This document shows, in pieces, positions 1 through 5,684 of a stretch of DNA of 7,214 nt; the first letter of the stretch is position 1; each line of letters begins with the position of its first letter. Both the position numbers and the translations under genes were made by a program. The stretch is from Acidobacteriota bacterium. GTDB taxonomy: Bacteria > Acidobacteriota > UBA6911 > RPQK01 > JAPXNP01. The stretch is from positions 1-7,214 of the forward strand of contig JAUWTT010000202.1 in the NCBI GenBank assembly GCA_030614585.1, written 5' to 3'. The notes beneath the pieces are model-generated. The model did no database searches. It saw only the letters and a list, made by a program, of their open reading frames with translations, and was not told the DNA's origin.

Positions 1-143
1 CACCAATGACACAAGGGTCAAGGCTTTAAATTTGGAGTGCGGCACCCTAGCTGAAGCTTTTGCTAATTGTGCCCGTAAACTTCCTGAGGGAAGGCGTCAG
101 CTAGGGCTGCCGCCCTCCCAACTTCGACTTGCTGTGCTTGGTG
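1..143. repeat. Long imperfect inverted repeat with nested hairpin, reaching the window edge
   Basis: Two arms, 1-54 and 97-143, are diverged reverse complements. Reading inward, the paired blocks are 1-6/138-143 (CACCAA/TTGGTG), 10-13/133-136, 17-22/122-128 (one bulged base), 32-37/115-121 (one bulge), 39-44/108-113 (GCGGCA/TGCCGC) and 45-54/97-106 (CCCTAGCTGA/TCAGCTAGGG, perfect). That is about 38 base pairs. The left arm has roughly nine extra bases at 23-31. The 42-nt loop holds a perfect 5-bp hairpin, CTTCC-TGAG-GGAAG, at 80-93. The element lies just past the stop codon of the leftward sulfatase gene. No clean T-tract follows the stem on either strand, so a classical intrinsic terminator is unlikely. 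A dispersed palindromic repeat, a MITE-like remnant or a structured RNA would all fit. The left arm may continue beyond base 1. The rest of the gap, 144-171, shows only a weak 5-bp stem, TGAAT/ATTCA at 145-159. Confidence 0.7.
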
Positions 144-171
144 GTGAATTCATGATTCAGCCCCGTTTTGG

Positions 172-2082
172 TTAGGGGGTGCCTTCCTCCAACTCAGCCG
201 CTATCTCCAACTGTTGCGCCGCTTCTTCCAACTTCCCCAACGAGTTGAGGGCAAACGCAAGATTGAAATGAGCTAGCGGGTTTTGAGGAGCAAACTCGAC
301 CGCACGACGTAAAGCAAACTCCGCCTTCTGCCACTCTTCAAGTTCCGAAAACAGCTGACCCAGGTTGTGCCAGCCGGAAGCGTACCGAGGTTTGGCCTCA
401 AGGAGTCGCTCAAGTTCCCGAATGGCTGCCTGCTTGTCCCCACGGGCTTTGTAAACTCCGGCCAGATTGTTCCTCGCTCGAAAATCATCCGGATCCTGAT
501 CCAAGACCACCTTCAACTCGGCCTCTGCCCAGGCGAGTTCGCCGGATTGCAGAAGAAGGCTGGCTAGATTCCCTCTGGCCAGGCGATTATCGGGACTCTC
601 TGAAAGTACCGTTTCGTACTTCTCAATTGCCTGCTGATGCCGGCCCAGTTGCTCGAGAACTCCGGCTTCCAGAAAGGTGAGGCCCTGCATCTCAGGTGCT
701 GATGCTCGCAAAGTCTCTATCTCCCGAAGAACCGACTCATTTGCCTGCCGGTTAGCAACTCTACCGAGGAGTTCATGATACTTTTCGAACGCCAGAATTC
801 TGTCTTTTGGGTCTACGCCGCCAACCAGAGGTACTCCCATTCTCGGAGCAGCCAGAGAAACATAACCCAGCGTCGCGAGTTTAGAGCGAGTCTCCATATC
901 GAGTTCTACTGACGCCTCGGCGGATGCTGCCGACTGGTACCGGTTGATCAACTCTTCCAGCAGCACCCGGTACTCGTTTCCCATTGCCTGGTTCCGATCA
1001 AACAGATTGACGGTTTCAGCAGAATCCGCACCCAAATCGTAGAGTTCAGGCCGCGAAGTATCGATAAGTTTGAACCGCCCCAATCGAATGCTTCTCAACA
1101 GACTCCAGCCAAATTGAAGGTACGGCACATACGTTTCGGCGTAGAGTTCTTGCCGGCTTGAGAGTTCCTTGCCAAGCATCAGCCCGGCCAGGCTCCGGCC
1201 CTGTAGCTGCCGCGGTGGGTTCAGCCGAGCGAGCCTGAGAACTGTGGGCATCACATCAATCAGGGAAACCGGCTGAGCGACCTCTTTGACGCTGGGACGA
1301 AACGATGCGGCTGGACGAACCAGTAGAGGTACTCGAAGAGTAGAATCATAGACGAAGAAGCCGTGCTCCGATTCGCTATGCTCTCCCAGTCCTTCGCCAT
1401 GATCGCCAACGAAGAATACATGTGTATGGTCCAGGAGGCCCGTTTCCCTGAGAAAGGAATCTATCTTGCCGATACTTCGGTCCACACGGGAAACTTCCCA
1501 GTCATAGCCCTGCGGTCGTGGTGTGTGGGGATCATAGAAATGGACGAAGGCAAAAAACTTTTCCCGCCGGTGTTGCTCCAGCCATTCCAGAAACACACGG
1601 GTCACTTCTTCTGCTGGTCTTTGTAGTGAGAAGATCGACTCGGGGTCTTCTGAGGAAATTGTGAAGGTCTCGTCATAGCTCTCGAAACCCTGGGCAATGC
1701 CGAATTCAGACGAGAGAATATAGGCACCTATCACCGCGCCGGTTCGATAACCTTGATTCCTCAGTTCCTCAGCCAGCGTCAGGTGAACTTGCCCTAGTAT
1801 GAACCCTACGTTGTCTCGAACCCCATGGTAGAAGGGGTGAGTACTTGTCAGTAGCGTGGCATGTGCCGGCAGAGTCAGGGGGCACTCTGTGTACGCCTCG
1901 TCAAACAGCACTCCTTCCCGGGCCCACCTGTCGATATTGGGAGTAGTGTTTTTTTCATACCCGTAGCAGCTCAAGCGGTCCGCTCTCAGAGTGTCTACAC
2001 TTATCAGGAGGATGTTTTCGGCTCTAACTACTGGCAGTACAAAAGCTAAGATGTAGAGCCAGGAGACGAGTAGTTTCTTCAC
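172..2082 (-). CDS. Exported sulfatase-fold (alkaline phosphatase superfamily) enzyme with C-terminal TPR repeats
   Basis: A 636-residue protein if started at the GTG at 2082-2080. That start puts a textbook signal peptide first (KK, a hydrophobic core, then VVRA at residues 18-21), and it lies seven bases after the upstream stop behind AGAGGT. An ATG at 2145 would prepend 21 Arg-rich residues, overlap the neighbour and bury the signal. Residues 22 to about 335 form the sulfatase-like domain: metal-ligand block NILLISVDTLRADRL (D30), the TTPNIDRWAREG block, active-site segment PLTLPAHATLLTS (T70 in the nucleophile position), HFYDPHTP (181-188), and VGDHGEGLGEH with D227, H228 and H240. The usual C/S-x-P-S/x-R sulfatase motif reads T-L-P-A-H, so formylglycine formation is not possible. 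The chemistry may be phosphodiesterase or phosphotransferase rather than sulfate ester cleavage (inference). Residues 466-636 form five consecutive 34-residue TPR units. The substrate is unknown; the likely location is periplasmic or on the cell surface. It is the second gene of a leftward operon. Confidence 0.88.
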   Translation of the reverse strand: MKKLLVSWLYILAFVLPVVRAENILLISVDTLRADRLSCYGYEKNTTPNIDRWAREGVLFDEAYTECPLTLPAHATLLTSTHPFYHGVRDNVGFILGQVHLTLAEELRNQGYRTGAVIGAYILSSEFGIAQGFESYDETFTISSEDPESIFSLQRPAEEVTRVFLEWLEQHRREKFFAFVHFYDPHTPRPQGYDWEVSRVDRSIGKIDSFLRETGLLDHTHVFFVGDHGEGLGEHSESEHGFFVYDSTLRVPLLVRPAASFRPSVKEVAQPVSLIDVMPTVLRLARLNPPRQLQGRSLAGLMLGKELSSRQELYAETYVPYLQFGWSLLRSIRLGRFKLIDTSRPELYDLGADSAETVNLFDRNQAMGNEYRVLLEELINRYQSAASAEASVELDMETRSKLATLGYVSLAAPRMGVPLVGGVDPKDRILAFEKYHELLGRVANRQANESVLREIETLRASAPEMQGLTFLEAGVLEQLGRHQQAIEKYETVLSESPDNRLARGNLASLLLQSGELAWAEAELKVVLDQDPDDFRARNNLAGVYKARGDKQAAIRELERLLEAKPRYASGWHNLGQLFSELEEWQKAEFALRRAVEFAPQNPLAHFNLAFALNSLGKLEEAAQQLEIAAELEEGTP

Positions 2083-2092
2083 CTTACCTCTA
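2083..2092 (-). promoter_or_regulatory. Stop/RBS overlap coupling the TPR gene to the sulfatase-fold gene
   Basis: On the minus strand this reads TAGAGGTAAG, followed directly by GTG at 2082-2080. The TAG is the stop of the upstream TPR gene and shares bases with the purine-rich ribosome binding site AGAGGT. A ribosome ending on the first gene would therefore sit over the second start, implying translational coupling. This decides the GTG start in preference to the upstream ATG. Confidence 0.7.
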
Positions 2093-3022
2093 CTTCGGCT
2101 TCTTAACTTTCTTGAACAGCTCCAGTTCCTTCTGAGCCGACTCACGATTTCCCATCTTCATGTAGACCTGAGCCATGAGGTAATGAGGTTCGGACATATA
2201 AGGATCTAATCGGCTGGCTTCCTGCAACGAGGCCAGGGCTCCTTCATTGTCTTTCAATTCGAACAGAGCCTTCCCGTAGAGATAGTGAATTTGAGGATCT
2301 CGCTGCTCCAGTTCTAGAGCTTTTGTCAGATGGGCCGCCGCCAATTCAGGATTCCGATGTTTTAGATGGATTTCCCCCAATTCGACACGGGCCGGGAGAT
2401 AGTCGGGATGCAACTCCGCCTCTTTCTCCATCTCCTCAATAGCCTTGTCGTTCTGCCCCATTGCCTTGTAGGCATAACCGATATGAAAATGGAGGGCCCG
2501 AAGCGAAGGGTCGAGAATTCTGGCCTTCTCAAAAAGCTCCAACGCCGATTCGGTCTTGCTCTGATTGTGGTAAACCCGGCCCAGAAGCAATAGACCCAAG
2601 GCAAAGTCGGGCTTAAACTCAAGAGTCTTCTTCAGGTACTCTTCGGCCTGCTCGAGTTCGTTGTCTCTCATATAGACGAGAGCCAGATCATAGTAATAAG
2701 TGGGTTGATCCGGATCCAGCTCAATTGCTTTCTTAAGCGCAGGCCTGGCATCTGAATCCAGCTGAAGAGCAAAATACACCATCCCCAACAGATGATGGTA
2801 CTGCGATCCTTCAGGCGCCAGTGCCACGGCCTTGCGGGCCGTCACAAGGGCTTCGAAGTAGTTGCCTGCGCGGTACCTTCCCAAGGCTTCTTCATAGAGT
2901 TGATTGGCCGAATCAGTGCCGGCGGATAGGCCTGAAGCGGTCCAGCACCATAGGGCCAGGGGAATTGCCAAACACAAAGGTCGAAGTATCCACATAGGTA
3001 TCCAGCCCATTCTGACCAGCAT
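2090..3022 (-). CDS. Exported tetratricopeptide-repeat protein (eight TPR units)
   Basis: A 310-residue protein. Residues 1-38 are an export segment: Arg near the start, a hydrophobic core around 11-28, and a likely signal peptidase I site after LSA near residue 34. Residues 39-310 divide exactly into eight uninterrupted 34-residue TPR units, with the usual pattern of small residues at positions 8 and 20 and Pro near position 32 (for example ...IELDPDQ and ...LEFKPDF). No catalytic domain is present, so the protein is probably a periplasmic or membrane-attached scaffold for protein contacts. The start is uncertain: ATG at 3022, 3010 or 2995 all keep the hydrophobic core, and none has a strong ribosome binding site. 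No lipobox Cys is apparent (C17 and C26 lack the context). It is the first gene of a leftward operon with the TPR-tailed sulfatase-fold enzyme, whose TPRs resemble these, and it is divergent from the FG-GAP gene. Confidence 0.88.
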   Translation of the reverse strand: MLVRMGWIPMWILRPLCLAIPLALWCWTASGLSAGTDSANQLYEEALGRYRAGNYFEALVTARKAVALAPEGSQYHHLLGMVYFALQLDSDARPALKKAIELDPDQPTYYYDLALVYMRDNELEQAEEYLKKTLEFKPDFALGLLLLGRVYHNQSKTESALELFEKARILDPSLRALHFHIGYAYKAMGQNDKAIEEMEKEAELHPDYLPARVELGEIHLKHRNPELAAAHLTKALELEQRDPQIHYLYGKALFELKDNEGALASLQEASRLDPYMSEPHYLMAQVYMKMGNRESAQKELELFKKVKKPK

Positions 3023-3061
3023 TTAACACAAGCTGGTTGCTAAACCTCTATAATAGCCGGT
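3022..3061. promoter_or_regulatory. Divergent promoter region with near-symmetric -10 box
   Basis: The 51-bp gap between the divergent starts has a perfect plus-strand -10, TATAAT at 3049-3054. The overlapping minus-strand hexamer, 3055 to 3050, reads TATTAT (five of six). For the plus strand the best -35 is TTAACA at 3023-3028, but its 20-bp spacer is long, so activator dependence or a -10-driven promoter is possible. A good minus-strand -35 is not obvious. A small dyad, GGTT-GCTA-AACC (3035-3046), lies next to the -10 and could be a protein site. Plus-strand transcription would start near 3061, giving a very short leader. Confidence 0.5.
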
Positions 3062-3073
3062 CTACGAGGAGCT

Positions 3074-4726
3074 ATGCTAACTGTTTTGCTAACTGTGGCC
3101 ATGGCAATAGGGTCAGAAACGCCGGGTGAGTTTCCTACCTTCGAGAACGTTTCTCTGAAGGCTGGTCTGACCACGAAGATGACTAGTGGCGACCCGAACA
3201 AGCCGTTCATCCCAGAATCGATGAGCGGCGGAGCAGCCTTCCTGGACTTCGACAAGGATGGCTGGATCGACCTGTATCTGGTCGATGGTTCCTCGATTGA
3301 GGCGGAAGTGAAGGGCAATAACACTGCCACGAACCAACTTTACCGCAACAACAAAGATGGGACCTTCTCTGATGTCACAGCCAAGGCCGGCGTTGGCGAT
3401 CGTAGTTGGGGTAACGGCGTCTGCATCGGGGACGTCAACAACGACGGGTGGGACGACATCTTCGTCACTAATATCGGCCCCAACCTCCTTTACTTGAACA
3501 ATGGAGACGGAACCTTCACAGAAAAGGGAACAGATACTTGGGCAACGGACAACTCATGGAGTTCCTCTTGCGGTTTTGGTGACTACGATAAGGACGGGGA
3601 TCTCGATCTTTATGTCAGCAATTATGTCAAATTCAATATGCACAACCCACCTGTGGGTGGACCCATGTGCGTGTATCGGGGTGTGAAGGTTCAATGTGGT
3701 CCTCGTGGAGAGCCCTCTCAGGGGGATCGATTCTACGAAAACACGGGCGATGGGACCTTCATTGAAAAGACCCAGGAAGTTGGCGTCGAACAGCCGGAAA
3801 CCTATTACGGACTCGGCGTCATCTGGGCTGATTATGACGACGATGGCGATGTGGACATATTCGTGGCAAATGATTCGGTGCCCAACTTCCTTTTTCAGAA
3901 TAACGGAGACGGCACTTTTTTTGAGATGGGTCTGTTGGCGGGCGTTTCCTTCAACGAAGATGGACGTGAGCAGGCCGGCATGGGCGTAGATTTCTCTGAC
4001 TTCGACAATGATGGTGACTTGGATCTAGCCATCACCAATTTCTCTGACGACCACAACACCCTTTACATGAATGAAGGACAAGGTCGTTTCATCGACGTTA
4101 CCTACCGAGCCGGCCTGGGCGACCCCAGTTGGCAAAGGCTTGGCTGGGGCGTCGCTTTCGTCGACCTGGATCTTGACGGGTGGAAAGACCTGGTCATCGT
4201 TAACGGACATGTCTACCCCGAAGTTGACAACTACGAAATTGGCACTGCGTTCAAACAACCTAACTTCGTATTCCGCAACCTGGGAAACGGCCAGTTTCAA
4301 CAAGTAACAAAGCTGGCGGGAAGCGGTTTCTCGGAAATCAGAAACAGCCGAGCCCTGCTGACTGGCGACGTGAATAATGACGGTCGAGTCGATCTCCTGA
4401 TAACCAACCTTGACGAGGAACCCTCTCTTCTCCTGAATACCGCCAAATCAATGAATAATTGGCTGATCGTGAAACTGGTTGGAACTACGTCGAATCGAAG
4501 TGCGATCGGGGCCAGAGTAGTAGTTGAAGCCGGTGATTTGACTCAAGTAAGAGCGGTCAAAGGTGGAGGTGGGTATCAATCTCAAAGTGACTTTAGACTT
4601 CACTTTGGAATGGGTCAGAACTCTGTCGTGAAGAAACTCTCGATTAAGTGGCCCAGTGGCACCACCCAAGTCCTTGAAAACGTCTCGACGGGTCAGATCT
4701 TGACGATCGAAGAAGAGAAGAATTAG
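3074..4726 (+). CDS. Secreted FG-GAP/VCBS propeller with UnbV/ASPIC domain (CRTAC1-like protein)
   Basis: A 550-residue protein of unknown biochemical role in a family of extracellular calcium-binding proteins. Seven calcium-loop motifs of the DxDxDGxxD or DxNxDGxxD type begin at residues 58, 120, 170, 253, 309, 364 and 432, each followed by a hydrophobic strand such as DLYVSN or DIFVAN. This matches the FG-GAP/VCBS repeats of a seven-bladed, integrin-alpha-like propeller. A conserved Cys pair, C199 and C208 (MCVYRGVKVQCGPRG), is typical of the family and may form a disulfide. Residues from about 462 to 546 form the UnbV/ASPIC domain (AIGARV, KGGGGYQSQ, HFGMG, IKWPSG). The N-terminus is a short hydrophobic signal-like segment (1-12) without a basic n-region. 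No in-frame start codon exists between the stop at 3041-3043 and this ATG, so a longer basic leader is not available. GAGGAG at 3066-3071 is the ribosome binding site, with an unusually short 2-nt spacing. Its divergence from the TPR/sulfatase operon suggests shared regulation. Confidence 0.88.
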   Translation: MLTVLLTVAMAIGSETPGEFPTFENVSLKAGLTTKMTSGDPNKPFIPESMSGGAAFLDFDKDGWIDLYLVDGSSIEAEVKGNNTATNQLYRNNKDGTFSDVTAKAGVGDRSWGNGVCIGDVNNDGWDDIFVTNIGPNLLYLNNGDGTFTEKGTDTWATDNSWSSSCGFGDYDKDGDLDLYVSNYVKFNMHNPPVGGPMCVYRGVKVQCGPRGEPSQGDRFYENTGDGTFIEKTQEVGVEQPETYYGLGVIWADYDDDGDVDIFVANDSVPNFLFQNNGDGTFFEMGLLAGVSFNEDGREQAGMGVDFSDFDNDGDLDLAITNFSDDHNTLYMNEGQGRFIDVTYRAGLGDPSWQRLGWGVAFVDLDLDGWKDLVIVNGHVYPEVDNYEIGTAFKQPNFVFRNLGNGQFQQVTKLAGSGFSEIRNSRALLTGDVNNDGRVDLLITNLDEEPSLLLNTAKSMNNWLIVKLVGTTSNRSAIGARVVVEAGDLTQVRAVKGGGGYQSQSDFRLHFGMGQNSVVKKLSIKWPSGTTQVLENVSTGQILTIEEEKN

Positions 4727-4755
4727 GCGAATTGGGCCCCTTTGGAATCGCCGTC

Positions 4756-4779
4756 CGAGGCCTGAGTTTCTCAAGCTCG
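4756..4779 (+). other. Weak stem-loop after the FG-GAP gene
   Basis: CGAG (4756-4759) pairs with CTCG (4776-4779), and TGAG (4763-4766) pairs with CTCA (4770-4773) around a TTT loop, with a small internal loop between the two stems. It begins 29 bases after the stop of the FG-GAP gene. There is no T-run behind it, so it could be a poor or factor-assisted terminator, or it may have no function. The rest of the 4727-4798 gap shows no recognisable site. Confidence 0.2.
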
Positions 4780-4798
4780 AAACCGCCTGTAAGGTTTG

Positions 4799-4820
4799 TT
4801 GACAACCCAGGGGGTGTCCA
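4799..4820. promoter_or_regulatory. Imperfect dyad over the nuoJ promoter (operator candidate)
   Basis: GACA (4801-4804) and CCC (4806-4808) mirror GGG (4811-4813) and TGTC (4815-4818), with one mismatched pair (4805/4814) and a 2-base centre. T4799 and A4820 also match. The dyad covers the -35 hexamer and most of the spacer, a position where a bound repressor would block RNA polymerase. No specific regulator is recognised from the sequence. Confidence 0.4.
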
Positions 4821-4827
4821 CTAAGAT
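4799..4827 (+). promoter_or_regulatory. Sigma70-like promoter of the nuoJKL operon
   Basis: A perfect -35, TTGACA (4799-4804), is followed by an ideal 17-bp spacer and TAAGAT (4822-4827), a four-of-six -10 that keeps the key T, A and final T. Transcription would start near 4834, giving a leader of about 45 nt before the nuoJ GTG. It is the only good promoter candidate between the FG-GAP stop and nuoJ. Confidence 0.6.
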
Positions 4828-4828
4828 T

Positions 4829-4842
4829 CTTGTTCGAACGAG
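4829..4842. promoter_or_regulatory. GTTCGAAC palindrome at the predicted nuoJ transcription start
   Basis: GTTCGAAC (4832-4839) is a perfect 8-bp palindrome. It extends imperfectly to 14 bp (CTTGTTCGAACGAG), with one mismatched symmetric pair. It overlaps the predicted transcription start near 4834. It may be a second operator half or a 5'-end structure, but a short palindrome like this can also arise by chance. Confidence 0.25.
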
Positions 4843-4878
4843 AGGTAGACTCAGGTAATTCATTAAGGGGTTCACGCG

Positions 4879-5373
4879 GTGGAGGAGTTAGTCTTTTATC
4901 TCTGTGCAGCGGTTGCAGTAGTCGCAGCTCTCATGGTTATTGTTCAGCGAAATGCGGTGTATAGTGCGCTGGCTCTGATCGCGTGCTTCTGCTCGGTTGC
5001 AGTGCTCTTTTTTCAACTCGGAGCCGAGTTCATAGCGATGATCCAGGTGATTGTTTACGCAGGCGCCATCATGGTCCTGTTCCTCTTCGTGATCATGCTG
5101 ATCGACCCGGAATCTGAGGGCTTTGCCGTGAATCGGCATAAGAGGATAACCATTACCGCAGTCCCAGTTGCCGCCCTTCTCGGCTTACTCCTCCTTTGGG
5201 CAGTAACTGCGATCGTTCCAGATGGTTCCGATGCAAGCCTTGCCTCAACGGGAGGCATCGAACCTATCGCCCGAAGTCTGTTCGGCGAGTACCTTCTCCC
5301 GTTCGAAGTAACTTCCATACTTATTCTGGTTGCAGTTCTTGGTGCAATGGTATTGGCGAAGCGGACTGACTGA
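4879..5373 (+). CDS. nuoJ: NADH-quinone oxidoreductase subunit J
   Basis: A 164-residue membrane subunit of complex I (chain 6 / ND6 family). It lies at the junction between the quinone-site arm and the proton-pumping membrane arm. Five hydrophobic helices are visible at roughly residues 3-22, 27-47, 53-75, 89-113 and 140-160. Helix 3 contains the family signature EFIAMIQVIVYAGAIMVLFL with Y60 and G62, the region of the conserved pi-bulge. E50 and E143 are acidic residues at helix edges. The start is GTG at 4879, preceded at 8-nt spacing by AAGGGG (4865-4870). The length is within the usual range for bacterial NuoJ. It is first in an operon with nuoK 5 bases downstream. Unlike in many genomes, no nuoI or nuoH lies immediately upstream. 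Confidence 0.95.
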   Translation: MEELVFYLCAAVAVVAALMVIVQRNAVYSALALIACFCSVAVLFFQLGAEFIAMIQVIVYAGAIMVLFLFVIMLIDPESEGFAVNRHKRITITAVPVAALLGLLLLWAVTAIVPDGSDASLASTGGIEPIARSLFGEYLLPFEVTSILILVAVLGAMVLAKRTD

Positions 5374-5378
5374 AGCAT

Positions 5379-5681
5379 ATGGTATCGACAACGCATTTCC
5401 TGGTTCTCGGAGCAATCCTTTTCACCATCGGTACGGTCGGTGTGATCCTCCGGCGAAACGTGATCATCATGTTCATGTGCGTTGAGCTGATGCTCAATGC
5501 GGTGAACCTGACCTTCCTGGCATTTGCCAGACATTTCAATCAGATTGACGCACAGATTTTCGTGTTTTTCGTGATGACGGTGGCAGCGGCCGAAGCAGCA
5601 GTGGGCCTGGCCCTGATCGTACTGCTCTCGAGACGCACTAATTCGGTGGATATCGACCAAGCAGACACGATGAAGTGGTAG
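5379..5681 (+). CDS. nuoK: NADH-quinone oxidoreductase subunit K
   Basis: A 100-residue, three-helix membrane subunit of complex I (ND4L family) that helps form a proton path next to NuoJ and NuoN. Helices lie at about residues 5-24, 28-50 and 58-83. The two membrane glutamates needed for coupling in the family are present, E36 (in MCVELMLNAVNL) and E72 (in VAAAEAAVGLAL), at the same numbers as in the E. coli protein. The length is the family norm. The ATG at 5379 lies 5 bases after the nuoJ stop with no strong ribosome binding site of its own, so translation probably depends on coupling to nuoJ. nuoL follows 3 bases after the stop. Confidence 0.96.
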   Translation: MVSTTHFLVLGAILFTIGTVGVILRRNVIIMFMCVELMLNAVNLTFLAFARHFNQIDAQIFVFFVMTVAAAEAAVGLALIVLLSRRTNSVDIDQADTMKW

Positions 5682-5684
5682 ACC

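Noticed and set aside
34..118. Intrinsic terminator for the leftward operon
   Set aside because: The stem is strong, but the loop is 42 nt and the sequence after it on the minus strand (AAATTTAAAG) is not a U-tract. It is better described as a long inverted repeat of unknown role.
2083..2145. N-terminal extension of the sulfatase-fold gene to an ATG at 2145
   Set aside because: It adds 21 Arg/Ser-rich residues read from the other frame of the upstream gene, overlaps that gene by 56 bases and hides a clear signal peptide. The GTG at 2082 has a ribosome binding site and the correct position.
2093..2991. Regular 102-base periodicity as a possible DNA tandem repeat
   Set aside because: The period is the 34-residue TPR unit. 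The DNA of the units is well diverged, so this is protein repeat structure, not a recent DNA repeat.
3696..3989. Second plus-strand open frame inside the FG-GAP gene
   Set aside because: It overlaps the repeat-bearing frame, which has seven conserved calcium motifs; the alternative product shows no domain-like pattern.
5055..5660. A 201-codon open frame on the minus strand across nuoJ and nuoK
   Set aside because: It is wholly antisense to two certain genes, its product is rich in His, Arg and Met without domain-like pattern, and no promoter or ribosome binding site supports it.
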